64,000 nucleotides of DNA, taken from assembly GCF_026241205.1 (NCBI RefSeq), contig NZ_JAPFQM010000001.1:1054001-1118000 (forward strand). The letters run 5' to 3'. The stretch is from Thermomicrobium sp. 4228-Ro (lineage in GTDB: Bacteria > Chloroflexota > Chloroflexia > Thermomicrobiales > Thermomicrobiaceae). The notes beneath the pieces are model-generated. The model ran no database searches and was not told the DNA's origin. It was given only the letters and a program-made list of their open reading frames with translations. Position 1 is the first letter of the stretch; the number at the start of each line of letters is the position of its first letter. The translations under genes were made by a program, and so were the position numbers. Positions 47,805 to 56,658 of the stretch are shown here, piece after piece.

Positions 47805-48941
47805 ATGCAGAGTGCTGAAGTCGTGATCGTTGGCCTCGGGATCATGGGCACGGCCGCTGCTGCAGCATTGGCCCGGCGGGGTCATCGTGTCCTAGGGCTT
47901 GAACAGTATCCACCGTTCCATACGCGTGGATCCTCGCACGGGAAGACGCGAATTATCCGGGAGGCCTATTTCGAATCACCGGAGTATGTCCCACTCGTGC
48001 AGCGAGCGTATGCGCTCTGGGAAGCGCTCGCCGAGCGAACCGGGCGCACGCTCTTGCGGGTGACCGGCGGCATCAGCGTGGGACGCCCGGAGAGTCCGTT
48101 CATCACCGGGGCACGCGAGAGCGCGCTCCGCCACGGACTCGCCCACGAGCTCCTGGATGCTGCGGAGGCGAGGAAGCGGTTCCCGGCTCTCCAGGTGCCC
48201 GACGACTTTGTTGCCCTGTATGAGGGCAGGGCTGGGATCCTGTTCGCCGAGGAATGCTGGCGGGCGTTCATCGAGGACGCGGTGGCGCACGGTGCCCGAC
48301 TGCACTTCGGGGTACGAGTGACCGGTTTCGCGCCGGAGGGGAGCGGCGTCGCGATCGAGACGAGCGAGGGGACAGTACGAGCCGATCGTCTCGTCGTCGC
48401 CGCGGGACCGTGGGCGCCGGAGGTGCTGGCCTCGCTGGGGTTGCCCTTGACGGTGCGGCGTGTTCTCGTCGTGCACGTCGAGCCGCGGCGACGCGAGCTG
48501 TTCGAGTTGGGACAGCTGCCCATCTTCTTGCTCGACGTACCGGAGGGCGAGTACTATGGCTTCCCGTGGCTCCCGGAACAAGGGGTCAAGTTCGGTCGGC
48601 ACGACGATGGCGAAGCGTGCACGGCGGAGACGGCACGTCGGACGATCACCGAGGCAGAGACCGCACACATGCTCGCGGTGCTGGGGCGATATCTGCCGGA
48701 GGCCGCTGGGGCACTCCTGATGCCGGTCACTTGCCTCTATACGATGACACCCGACGCGCATTTCGTCGTCGATCGGCATCCGGAGTGGCCACACGTTGCC
48801 TTCGCCGGCGGCTTTTCTGGTCACGGATTCAAGTTCGCACCGGTGATCGGCGAGGCGCTGGCGGATCTGGCGATCGATGGGCGTTCCGAACTGCCGATCG
48901 GTTTCCTCGGGGCAGCCCGGTTCGGGACACGGCATCAGTAA
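47805..48941 (+). CDS. Monomeric sarcosine oxidase-like FAD oxidoreductase
   Basis: A 378-residue flavoprotein of the DAO family, like monomeric sarcosine oxidase and N-methyl-tryptophan oxidase. It has [29 protein letters not shown] (FAD), [56 protein letters not shown] and [23 protein letters not shown] with its flavin-contact Gly residues. MSOX attaches FAD through a Cys; TCLYTMTPD contains the candidate Cys. ATG 47805 starts the recognisable N-terminus; the ribosome site (GAAGAAGG) is weak. The 3' end overlaps the convergent queuosine gene by seven bases. Confidence 0.82.
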   Translation: MQSAEVVIVGLGIMGTAAAAALARRGHRVLGLEQYPPFHTRGSSHGKTRIIREAYFESPEYVPLVQRAYALWEALAERTGRTLLRVTGGISVGRPESPFITGARESALRHGLAHELLDAAEARKRFPALQVPDDFVALYEGRAGILFAEECWRAFIEDAVAHGARLHFGVRVTGFAPEGSGVAIETSEGTVRADRLVVAAGPWAPEVLASLGLPLTVRRVLVVHVEPRRRELFELGQLPIFLLDVPEGEYYGFPWLPEQGVKFGRHDDGEACTAETARRTITEAETAHMLAVLGRYLPEAAGALLMPVTCLYTMTPDAHFVVDRHPEWPHVAFAGGFSGHGFKFAPVIGEALADLAIDGRSELPIGFLGAARFGTRHQ

Positions 48942-49918
48942 AAGCGTGTCCGGGTACGGTGGTACGGCGGTGCATCGGGCGGCAACGACTGGCCGAGTTG
49001 CCAGAGAGCCCAGTCGACTTGCCAGGCAGCTGCAACCTGGCCCTGCGCGTGCAGGCGAGCGACGAGTTCGTCGACGGCGCAGACGGTCGCGGCTCGGATC
49101 TCGACTTCCTCGGGGGAACCAGCCGGGATCTCCTCGCGTGCATCGATGCGGCGTGCCAGGGGTTCCGCGTATCGGAGCGCACCGTAGAAGCGGAGCACTT
49201 GGGGAAGCTTGTAGTCAGCGAACGCGGTGAGCGCATCGAGGTCGTGGAAGGAGCCGAGGTCGCGACCCTGGAAGGCGCCGGCGAGGTCGGTGCAGAGCAG
49301 TTGCGCACGCTTGGAGAACGGCACGACGAGACCAGCGTAGGAAGCGAAATCGCGGAAGGAGGGGAAGAGCTCACTGACCAGACGCACTAACGCGGCGGCG
49401 CTCCCGGCTGCACTGCGCACGAGATGCGCAAACTGGCCGTCGCAAGCTGTGAGAAGACCCTGTGCGACTTCCCGGACATGCTCGATACGCCAGCTGAGCA
49501 AAGGGATCGTTCCCTCGCCAGCGAACAGGTCGGCGATCTGGTCGTCGGTGAGCTGAGCGAGGTACCTGGCATCGTAGAGCGGTTGACCGCGTTCCAGTGC
49601 GCGTCGCAGGGCAGCTGCGAGGGCCCAGTAGCCGTCGTAGAGCTGGTCCCGATAGCGGATGCGCCAGCGCGGTTCTCCCCAGAAGCAGAAGTTCAGCGCA
49701 TCGAGGAGGAGCACATAGTTCGCAGTCTGTTCCGGCGTCCCGCGCCAGTGGAGTGGGTGATCCCAGTCCGGGAGGTCGGGGAGCGGGGTGGGAAGAAGAG
49801 TGAGTATACGCTCGATCCCGCCTGGATCGAGCTGCACCCAGCGAGCGCGTTCGAGGACGATGCGCGTCGCAGCGCGGATGCCGAGAGGGTCGGGTAGGGT
49901 TCGGTATGCAGACAGCAT
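48935..49918 (-). CDS. Queuosine salvage protein (DUF2419, Qng1-like)
   Basis: A 327-residue protein of the DUF2419/queuosine 5'-phosphate N-glycosylase family, which frees queuine from queuosine nucleotides. Signatures are [53 protein letters not shown] and [25 protein letters not shown]. It suggests the cell scavenges queuine or queuosine instead of making it; no queuosine biosynthesis gene is nearby. The ribosome site before ATG 49918 is weak. It overlaps the end of the convergent sarcosine oxidase-like gene. Confidence 0.8.
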   Translation of the reverse strand: MLSAYRTLPDPLGIRAATRIVLERARWVQLDPGGIERILTLLPTPLPDLPDWDHPLHWRGTPEQTANYVLLLDALNFCFWGEPRWRIRYRDQLYDGYWALAAALRRALERGQPLYDARYLAQLTDDQIADLFAGEGTIPLLSWRIEHVREVAQGLLTACDGQFAHLVRSAAGSAAALVRLVSELFPSFRDFASYAGLVVPFSKRAQLLCTDLAGAFQGRDLGSFHDLDALTAFADYKLPQVLRFYGALRYAEPLARRIDAREEIPAGSPEEVEIRAATVCAVDELVARLHAQGQVAAAWQVDWALWQLGQSLPPDAPPYHRTRTRFY

Positions 49919-50042
49919 CGAGACGCTCGCCTTCCGGAGCGCGCAGACGCCGAAAATGGGAGGATCCGGCTACACAGGCGCCGAACCCGCTCCAGTATAC
50001 TGGCGGTACGATGCCGCTCGCTGCCGTGCATGGGGGACGAGG

Positions 50043-51683
50043 ATGAGTGCCATTCCGCTGGGCGAAGCTGTGGAGAGAGCTCAGCGCGCGATCGGGGAGG
50101 GGCGACTGGACGTAGCCAAAGCGATCGTCGAGGCGATCCGTTCGGCCGCACCGGAAGCAGCGATCACGCAGCGGCTGTGGAGCCAGGTTCTGCTGGAGGA
50201 GGACGCCGAAACGGCCGAGCGAGTCCTGGTGCGGGCGGTCGAGATCGATCCGGAAGATGCCGACGCGTGGGCCTTGCTCGCGGAGACACGGCGACGCCAG
50301 GGTGATCGCGACGCTGCGCGCCGGTTGCTGCAGGTCGCCTGGGAGTCGGCGCCCTGGCGCAGGGAGTTCGCCGAGCGGCTGCTCGAGTGGTACCGGGAGG
50401 ACGGACAGGATGGCCAGTTGTGGCTGTCCCGAGCGGGGCTGTCGGCGGTGTATGTTGCCCAGGGGTGGTGGACGCGCGCCGGCGAAGAATGCCGGGCGGT
50501 GCTGGAGGTAACGAGCGAACGGTGGGATCTCCGCCAACGGTTGTGCCTGGCCTTATGGTGGCTGGGTGCGCGCGAGGAAGCTGCCGCAGAGGCGGAGCGG
50601 CTGTTGGCGGAGCGCCCCGAGATGGTGGGCGCGCTCATCGTGGCGACATTAGCAGCCCGCGAACGGGGAGACGAGTCGACGGCGCGACGACACCGCGAAC
50701 TCCTCTGGACGCTCGATCCGGTGGGTGAGTCGATCGCTCGGTGCGTTCCGGTGGAGCGATGGGAGGAACGAGCCTGGTTGCGAGCGCCGGAACAGGTGCT
50801 GGTGGAGGAACGCTGGACGGTTGCGTCGCTCGGCGTGACAGCGCTGCTCTGGGACCTGCCGACGGACGAGGAGCTGGAGGCGGCTCGGCCGAGTGGCCAA
50901 CCGATCGAGGAAGAAGCACTCGGGGTGGAGATGCTGACCCTCGCCGAGGAGATGGCGGGAGAGAGCGAGAGCCACGCTGGGGAGTTTGCGAGCGAGGTGG
51001 CAGAGGAGGCACCAGCCGGGGGAGAGACGCTCTGGGAACTGCCGAGCGATGAGGAGATCGAGGCAGCGCGCCCGGCGAGCGAACTGGAACGCGGATGGAC
51101 GAGCCTCCTCGAGGAACTCGGCGCGAGCGGAGTGGAGCCGCTCGTCATCGAAGAAGCCGGGGAGGGCCCTCCGGTGAGCGCGGTGGTGGAGAGAGCGAGC
51201 GAGACTCCAGGCGAGGAGGCGGTGAGCGCGGAAGCGGGAACATGGCTCACCGCGGGAAGAGGAGCCGAGGAGGGTGGCGTCGGGCAGGTGGAGCGGTTGG
51301 CAGGGACGGAAGACGTCGAAGCGGCGAGAATCGGATCGACGGCAGGGGAGACGGAGCACTGGGAACCGAGCGCACCGGCGGTCAGCGGGGTGAGCGATCG
51401 GACAGCGGGTGCGGAAGTGGAAGTTGGCTCGATCGTCGTGGAGTTCGAGCGGCTGCTTGCCAGCGGGGCGGTCGGAGAAGCGGTACGGTTGGCCCAGCGG
51501 GTTGTCCATCGCGGGGGAGAGGACGCTGAGGCGCTGGTGCCGCAGCTGGAGCGGCTGGTCGCGGAGGGCGGGCCAGGATCCCGGCAGGCGGCGATGGCGC
51601 TGGGTGCCTTCTACCGGCGGCGAGGGGAAACGGGCCGAGCGGCGCGGTACTACGAGTTGGCGCTCCGGCTACGCGGTGAGTAG
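50043..51683 (+). CDS. TPR-containing protein of unknown function
   Basis: A 546-residue acidic, soluble protein. The first 250 residues look like tetratricopeptide repeats (AETAERVLVRAVEIDPEDADAWALLAETRRRQGDRDAARRLL). The middle third is Glu/Ala-rich and low in complexity, with two copies of a short motif, LLWDLPTDEELEAARPS (about 280) and LWELPSDEEIEAARPA (about 340). A final helical repeat region ends with GRAARYYELALRL. GGGGGACGAGG precedes ATG 50043. A TATACT -10-like hexamer is at 49996-50001. Function unknown; it may be a scaffold. Confidence 0.65.
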   Translation: MSAIPLGEAVERAQRAIGEGRLDVAKAIVEAIRSAAPEAAITQRLWSQVLLEEDAETAERVLVRAVEIDPEDADAWALLAETRRRQGDRDAARRLLQVAWESAPWRREFAERLLEWYREDGQDGQLWLSRAGLSAVYVAQGWWTRAGEECRAVLEVTSERWDLRQRLCLALWWLGAREEAAAEAERLLAERPEMVGALIVATLAARERGDESTARRHRELLWTLDPVGESIARCVPVERWEERAWLRAPEQVLVEERWTVASLGVTALLWDLPTDEELEAARPSGQPIEEEALGVEMLTLAEEMAGESESHAGEFASEVAEEAPAGGETLWELPSDEEIEAARPASELERGWTSLLEELGASGVEPLVIEEAGEGPPVSAVVERASETPGEEAVSAEAGTWLTAGRGAEEGGVGQVERLAGTEDVEAARIGSTAGETEHWEPSAPAVSGVSDRTAGAEVEVGSIVVEFERLLASGAVGEAVRLAQRVVHRGGEDAEALVPQLERLVAEGGPGSRQAAMALGAFYRRRGETGRAARYYELALRLRGE

Positions 51684-51711
51684 GCTACAGGATAGGTGAG
51701 CGGAGTGGAAG

Positions 51712-51729
51712 CGGGCGCGCGGGCGCCCG
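51712..51729 (+). terminator. Short GC hairpin after the TPR gene
   Basis: Seven-base stem CGGGCGC/GCGCCCG with a 4-base loop, 28 bases past the TPR stop and 24 before ndk. No T-run. It may be a weak terminator or a processing site. Confidence 0.35.
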
Positions 51730-51753
51730 TGTTCGTTGCCGGAGGGTAGGAGC

Positions 51754-52203
51754 GTGGAGCGATCGTTGATCATCGTGAAGCCGGATGCAGTGCAGCGGGG
51801 CCTGATCGGGGAGATCTTGCGACGGTTGGAGCAACGGGGTCTCCGATTCATCGGGCTGAAGCTGATGTGGATCGACCGGGAGCTTGCGGAACGACACTAT
51901 GCGGAGCATCGCGGGAAGGCGTTTTTCGAGGAGTTATTGTCGTTCATCACCTCGGGGCCAGTGGTCGTGGGGGTGGTGGAAGGGCCGCGCGCGATCGAGG
52001 TGACGCGCAAGACGATGGGGAAGACGGATCCGGCGGAGGCTGAGCCGGGGACGATCCGGGGGGATCTGGCGCTGTCGATCGCGCAGAATGTGATTCACGG
52101 CTCGGACAGCCCGGAAAAGGCAGCGTACGAGATCAGCCTGTTCTTCCGCGAGGACGAGCTGGTGAGCTACGAGCGAGCGATCGACCGGTGGATCATGGGC
52201 TGA
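51754..52203 (+). CDS. ndk: Nucleoside diphosphate kinase
   Basis: Transfers the gamma phosphate from ATP to nucleoside diphosphates; 149 residues, a normal length. It has [70 protein letters not shown] with active-site His in [11 protein letters not shown] 51754 is preceded by GGAGGGTAGGAGC. Codons here are unusually G-ending (CTG, TTG, GGG) compared with most plus-strand genes of the window. It ends five bases before a parS site. Confidence 0.95.
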   Translation: MERSLIIVKPDAVQRGLIGEILRRLEQRGLRFIGLKLMWIDRELAERHYAEHRGKAFFEELLSFITSGPVVVGVVEGPRAIEVTRKTMGKTDPAEAEPGTIRGDLALSIAQNVIHGSDSPEKAAYEISLFFREDELVSYERAIDRWIMG

Positions 52204-52208
52204 GCGGT

Positions 52209-52226
52209 GTGTTTCACGTGAAACAC
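52209..52226. promoter_or_regulatory. parS centromere-like site (ParB/Spo0J binding)
   Basis: Contains TGTTTCACGTGAAACA (52210-52225), the 16-base bacterial parS consensus, extended to an 18-base perfect palindrome. ParB nucleates here to organise chromosome segregation, and such sites normally cluster near oriC. It lies immediately after ndk and overlaps its terminator. No parA or parB is in the window. Confidence 0.88.
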
Positions 52227-52254
52227 GGGGGCACCAGTGCGGTGCCCCCGTGTT
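52222..52254. terminator. Bidirectional terminator overlapping parS
   Basis: Fourteen-base perfect stem AACACGGGGGCACC/GGTGCCCCCGTGTT with a 5-base loop, between convergent ndk and the 52263 gene. The first bases of the stem are the last bases of parS. Confidence 0.75.
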
Positions 52255-52262
52255 GCGTTGCG

Positions 52263-52652
52263 TCAGCTGTCGCTCTGCCGGATGATGAGCGGGTGCTTGT
52301 GCCAGGCGGCGAGCAAGCGCGCGAGCTCGTCGCGCAACTCGATATCGGAGATACTCGGGTCGATCTCCTCGCTCTCCTCGTAGGGCTGGCCGCCGAACCA
52401 CTCCCGCCCAGCGGACGTGTGCACGAGCGTGCGATGCAGGATTCGCTCTCGCCGCACGACCGTCCTGTCCCCTTCGCGGACCACGTACAGACCGAAGCCC
52501 GGTGCGAGTGCGATCCCGACGACTCCGTGGTCGGGATCATCCACCAGGCCCGGATACCCCGGTGCGGTTCGGTCCGCGAGTTGCTCGGCGACCCGCCGCA
52601 GCATGGGCAACAGGCGCTGACGCAACGAAACGAAACTGTCTGGCGTCATCAT
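52263..52652 (-). CDS. Hypothetical protein
   Basis: A 129-residue soluble, acidic protein I do not recognise. It includes PGLVDDPDHGVVGIALAPGFGLYVVREGDRTVVRRERI, which looks like a small beta-sheet region, and a closing helix DIELRDELARLLAAWHKH. GAGGGAG precedes tandem ATG codons at 52652 and 52649. It is three bases downstream of the YczE-like gene and probably cotranscribed. Confidence 0.6.
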   Translation of the reverse strand: MMTPDSFVSLRQRLLPMLRRVAEQLADRTAPGYPGLVDDPDHGVVGIALAPGFGLYVVREGDRTVVRRERILHRTLVHTSAGREWFGGQPYEESEEIDPSISDIELRDELARLLAAWHKHPLIIRQSDS

Positions 52653-52655
52653 CGA

Positions 52656-53267
52656 TCACGCTCCCTCGTTGTTCCTCCGGTAACCCTGTGCGTCGAGACC
52701 GAAGAGATAAAATCCGAGGCGCACAGCTGGCCCGACCGTCAACGCGACGACGATCGTTCCCACGCCGAACGATCCACCGAGAACGATTCCGGCTATCGTG
52801 ACCGAAACCTCCAGTGCCCACCGGACCCAGCTGACCGACCACCCGGTCCGACGCGCCAGTGCCAGCATGAGGCTATCACGCGGTCCAGCACCGAAGTCAG
52901 CCCCGCTGTACATCCCGGTGGCGATACCCAGCAGAATCACGGACAGTCCGACTTCGATCGCACCGCCGACGAACGAGGTGGCTTCGGGAACCCAGCCGAG
53001 CCACAGCAACACATCCATGAACACACCGATCAGCACGAGGTTGGCCAACGTTCCGATGCCCGGGGGCACGCCGAGCAGCCAGCTGACCCCGACAACGATG
53101 GCACTCACCGCGATGCTCGCCTGCCCGACCGTCAAGACCGTGTGCCGGGCAAGTCCGTCCTGGAAGACGACCCAGGAATAGGCACCCAGGCCACTCTGAA
53201 GCCCCAGCACCAGCGCGAGTGCGAAGAGAAACAACCCAGAGACCAGCGTGACCCACCGCCTGAGCAT
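52656..53267 (-). CDS. YczE/YyaS/YitT-type membrane protein
   Basis: A 203-residue protein with about six membrane segments. The family pattern is GLFLFALALVLGLQSGLGAYSWVVFQDGLA, IGTLANLVLIGVFMDVLLWLG, LGIATGMYSGADFGAGPRDSLMLALARRTGWSVSWVRWALEV and VGTIVVALTVGPAVRLGFYL. Function is not established. The reading frame extends to 53426, but the family starts near MLRRWVTLVSG, so ATG 53267 is chosen; the ribosome site there is poor. Confidence 0.75.
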   Translation of the reverse strand: MLRRWVTLVSGLFLFALALVLGLQSGLGAYSWVVFQDGLARHTVLTVGQASIAVSAIVVGVSWLLGVPPGIGTLANLVLIGVFMDVLLWLGWVPEATSFVGGAIEVGLSVILLGIATGMYSGADFGAGPRDSLMLALARRTGWSVSWVRWALEVSVTIAGIVLGGSFGVGTIVVALTVGPAVRLGFYLFGLDAQGYRRNNEGA

Positions 53268-53565
53268 CGACTGGTGCCGCTTCGACTGTCCCAAAAGAAC
53301 GCATGACATCCGTGACATCATAGACGCCTGCTTCGTCTTCTCCTCGCAACGATCCATCGACCTCTTGCCCGAACGAAGGTGGACGTCCGATTGCCTCGGC
53401 ACTACCACGTTCGTTTGCCGCGACACCCGTTCTCCCTGCCTTTCGCAGTTTCCTATCCCTCACAGCGACCTCGCCACTCAGGGGGCACGTTCGGCACACT
53501 CTACCTGGTGTGTGTCGAGCGCAGCACGCGCTCGGCACAGTCGGCCAATTCGGAAAGGAGGTACT
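53268..53565. other. Divergent intergenic region
   Basis: About 300 bases between the YczE-like and flavin reductase starts. It holds a direct repeat, TGACATC at 53304-53310 and 53313-53319, and a perfect AAGGAGGT ribosome site at its end. No clear promoter hexamers or gene. Confidence 0.4.
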
Positions 53566-54126
53566 GTGGCTGACGAGCCGCTTCGGATCCTCGGCATCCC
53601 AGGGAGTCTCCGACGTCAGTCGTACAACCGGGGGCTGCTCCTCGCCGCGCAGGAACTCGCACCCCCTGGGGTCACGATCGGTCTCTACGAACTCCACGAT
53701 CTACCCCTCTACAATCAGGACCTGGAGGAGGCTGGTCCCCCCGAGTCCGTCCTGCACTTCAAGCGCGCGATCGCGGAGGCGGATGCGCTCCTCATCGCCA
53801 CGCCCGAATACAACTGGAGCGTTCCCGGTCCGCTCAAGAATGCGATCGACTGGGCTTCCCGACCACCAGCGACGAGCCCATTGCGCCGGAAACCGGTGGC
53901 GATCATGGGGGCCACGACCGGCCTCTTCGGGACCGTTCGCGGCCAGCTCGCGCTGCGTCAGGTCCTTCTCTCGACCGAGTCGTACGTCCTTCCCAAGCCA
54001 GATGTCCTGGTACGCGACGCGGCCAGCCTCTTCCGGGAGGGTCGACTGGTCGACGAGCCCACCCGGCAGATGATCCGCCAGCTCGTGGAAGCGCTGGTCG
54101 CCTGGACGCTCCGTTTCCGCGATTAG
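53566..54126 (+). CDS. NADPH-dependent FMN reductase
   Basis: A 186-residue flavodoxin-fold reductase using NAD(P)H to reduce FMN or a quinone/azo substrate. It has RILGIPGSLRRQSYNRGLLLAA (FMN phosphate loop), ADALLIATPEYNWSVPGPLKNAIDWASRP (flavin and substrate contact) and MGATTGLFGTVRGQLALRQVL, typical of the SsuE/ChrR-like group. GTG 53566 has AAGGAGGT four bases upstream. Its stop overlaps the convergent dinB stop (54123-54126). Confidence 0.87.
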   Translation: MADEPLRILGIPGSLRRQSYNRGLLLAAQELAPPGVTIGLYELHDLPLYNQDLEEAGPPESVLHFKRAIAEADALLIATPEYNWSVPGPLKNAIDWASRPPATSPLRRKPVAIMGATTGLFGTVRGQLALRQVLLSTESYVLPKPDVLVRDAASLFREGRLVDEPTRQMIRQLVEALVAWTLRFRD

Positions 54127-55290
54127 TCGCGTCGCTTCGTGAACCAGCCGGGTTGGATCGGCAGGCCACGTGCCCGCAAAATGTCGATCGCTGCGAGCAC
54201 CCGCTCGCACCGCAGTGGATCCCGCGAGGCGGTGAACAGCCGGAGCCGGAGCGCCCGCTCGCTCGATACACCCACCCGCACGCCGAGCAGTCGCACCGGC
54301 TCCCGCTCCTTCGCTAGGAGCGTGCGCACGAGTTCGCAAGCGACCTGCCCGACGACTGCCCGGTCCGCTGACGCTTCTACCGGTGCTCGCTGGCGCGTCA
54401 CGGTGCGGAAATCGGCAAAACATACCTTGACCGCGACGATCCGCCCCTGCAGGCCGGCCGACCGCAGCTCGCTCGCTACCCGGTCAGCCAGTCGAAACGT
54501 CGCCGCTGCGACCTGTCTCGGATCGGTGAGATCCTGCGCGAACGTCTCCTCGTGCCCGAGCGACTTGGGCCCCTTTCGCCCGAAACCGACCGGCCGGAGA
54601 TCCCGGCCGGCCGCCAGCTCGCGCACCAGCTCGGCGCGTCGCCCGAAGACCGGCTCCAGGAGATGGGAAGGGGCTGCTGCTACCTGTCTGAGCCGCTCGA
54701 TTCTGAGCCGTCGAAGTTCCGTGGCAGCTCGCGGCCCGATACCAGGCAGGACCTCGATGGGAAGCGGTGCGAGGAACTCCTGTTCCGTTCCCGGCTCGAT
54801 GAGACGAAAGCTGTTCGGCTTGGCTAGTTCCGCCGCCACCTTGGCCAGAGTCCGGTTGGTCGCTACGCCGATCGTCGCTGTCAGCCCGAGTTCCTGTGCC
54901 ATGCGAGCGCGCAGCTCCTCGCCGGCGCGTCGAACCGTATCAGGCCGGCCGATGTGCTTTCCGAGCTCGAGACACGCTTCGTCGATACTCAGCATCTCGA
55001 TCCGATCGGTCAGCCTTCCCAGCAGCTGGCGAAAAGACCGCGAGAGTCCCCGATAGTACGCGCTTTCGGTTCGCAGGACGATCGCTTCTGGGCACCGGCG
55101 GCGCGCCTCGACCAGCGACCGATCGGATACCGAACGCTGGTGCTTCGTAGCTCGCTGAGGCAACGACGGCACGCGGCCCATGACCGGCGATCAGGACGGG
55201 ACGCCCCCGCAGTTCCGGACGTCGTCGGTGTTCACCGGCGACGAAGAACAAATCCAGGTCGATGTGCAACACGGCTCCCTCGACGGTCAT
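54123..55290 (-). pseudogene. dinB: DNA polymerase IV (DinB), frameshifted
   Basis: Y-family translesion polymerase interrupted by a frame change. From ATG 55290 one frame reads VLHIDLDLFFVAGEHRRRPELRGRPVLI...VVASASYEAPAFGIRS, the DinB N-terminus with catalytic Asp. The next conserved piece, SLVEARRRCPEAIVLR, continues in another frame through SIDEACLEL, IGVATNRTLAKVAAELAKP and LPGIGPRAATELRRL to the stop at 54123. The change is near 55117-55125, in a GATCGGTCG context, where a normal gene would read IRSAMSLVEA. It may be a five-base loss, a one-base gain or a sequence error. Confidence 0.75.
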
Positions 55291-55549
55291 GATCGGCGTG
55301 AGTACCTCCGGATCTGTTCCGGGAGAAACGGCAGTACTGAACCTCTTCGCCTCCGTACTCCGCCCGAACCGGGCAGCGCTCCGCAAATCGTGTTAGCTAG
55401 CCCATCTAGGAATGATGCACCAGGACCCAGGCCCCCCCGAAATCGTAACACCCTCTTCACCCTCTCTCGGCCTCCTCCCAACGTACCAGCCGGGCCGATT
55501 TCTTCTCTCGTCGGTCGGTGATGGAGCCGGCCCGGGAGAGGAAACTACG

Positions 55550-56542
55550 ATGCTTCGTCGGTTCGCCATTTGGACGACGGTCGCTGCTGTCGCCTTGGTT
55601 ACGCTCCTTTCACTCGCCCCCAGTGCAGCCGCGGCGAGCCCGACTGGCTACGAGGTCGCGCCGGTGTTCCGGGATTTCTACCAGCGCTACGGTGGCGTTC
55701 CGGTCTTCGGTTTTCCCCTCGGCCCAGCGACGTTCGAGAACGGCTATCTCGTCCAGTACTTCGAGCGTCAGCGATTCGAGTATCACCCCGAGTATGCCGA
55801 TACCGAATACGCCGTGCTTCTCGGTCTGCTCGGCAAGGAAGCCGCCGTCCGCGAGGGACGCGATCTCCGAAGGGTTGCGCCGATTCCGGGTCGACGCTAC
55901 ATCGCCGAGACCGGCCACAACATCGCGCCCGAATTTCTTTCCTACTGGGAGAGCCGCGGTAGCGTACGGCTGTTCGGGTATCCGATCACCGAACCCTTCT
56001 GGGAGAACGGGTTGCTCGTCCAGTACTTCGAGCGCGCACGCTTCGAATATCACCCGGACCTGGCTGGTACCGAATGGGCTGTCCTCCTCGGCCGCCTCGG
56101 GGCCGAGATCTGGGCGGAGCGGCAACGTGACGTCGCCTATCAGGGCAATTCGCTGGCACTGCAGCTGGCCCAGCTGATCAACGACCGCCGTCGTGCTGCA
56201 GGCATCGCTCCACTGACGCTCGACGCGACCTTGACCGCGATCGCCCAGCAGCGCAGCGACGATATGGCTCGTCGCGGGTATTTCGCGCACGTCTCTCCAG
56301 AAGGGCGGACGGCCTTCGATCTCATCGCGGCGACCGGCATACCGTGGCGTTACGCTGGTGAGACCTTGCAGCGCAACAACTACCCGTTGGCGCAGACCGC
56401 GGCCGAGGCAGCGCGCTCGCTCTTCGCGAGCCCCTCGCATCGAGAGATCCTGCTCGACCCGCGCTTCACGCACTTCGGCGTCGCCGAGGCGACCGCCAGC
56501 GACGGTATGCACTACTACACCGTGGTCCTGATCCAGCAATGA
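55550..56542 (+). CDS. Secreted CAP/SCP-domain protein with cell-wall-type repeats
   Basis: A 330-residue secreted protein. Signal peptide MLRRFAIWTTVAAVALVTLLSLAPSAAA; then two copies of the FGYP/YFER repeat found in the amidase (about 33-98 and 115-188), then a CAP/PR-1-like domain (about 203-330; LAQLINDRRRAAGIAPLTLDATLTAIAQQRSDDMARRGYFAHVSPEG). CAP domains have diverse extracellular roles. Shared repeats suggest both proteins bind the same wall component. AGAGGA precedes ATG 55550; the 259-base upstream gap has no clear promoter. Confidence 0.83.
   Translation: MLRRFAIWTTVAAVALVTLLSLAPSAAAASPTGYEVAPVFRDFYQRYGGVPVFGFPLGPATFENGYLVQYFERQRFEYHPEYADTEYAVLLGLLGKEAAVREGRDLRRVAPIPGRRYIAETGHNIAPEFLSYWESRGSVRLFGYPITEPFWENGLLVQYFERARFEYHPDLAGTEWAVLLGRLGAEIWAERQRDVAYQGNSLALQLAQLINDRRRAAGIAPLTLDATLTAIAQQRSDDMARRGYFAHVSPEGRTAFDLIAATGIPWRYAGETLQRNNYPLAQTAAEAARSLFASPSHREILLDPRFTHFGVAEATASDGMHYYTVVLIQQ
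55646..56113 (+). repeat. Two protein repeats (FGYP/YFER module) in the CAP protein
   Basis: Copies at about 55646-55843 and 55892-56113. They share F-x-x-F/Y, F-G-F/Y-P-L/I, E-N-G-x-LVQYFER-x-RFEYHP, DT/GT-E and LLG-x-LG with the amidase repeats at 18541-19080. The spacing between the conserved blocks is shorter because the V-S-x-T-D-G insertion of the amidase copies is missing. Confidence 0.75.
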
Positions 56543-56658
56543 CCGGGAGGGAGGCCGCTCGCGGTACGCTTTCCAGCACCTGCGAGGGTGACGCGCTGGT
56601 AGCCGCCGATCCGCACCTTCGGGACTGCTTCACTGGCCACGATCGAGCCTGCTGCAGC

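Noticed and set aside
47016-47885. 289-codon minus-strand frame crossing the DnaA-box region
   Set aside because: Only its end, from ATG 47285 (with GGAGGG), resembles a protein (the start of the PPOX gene); the upstream part has no homology-like pattern.
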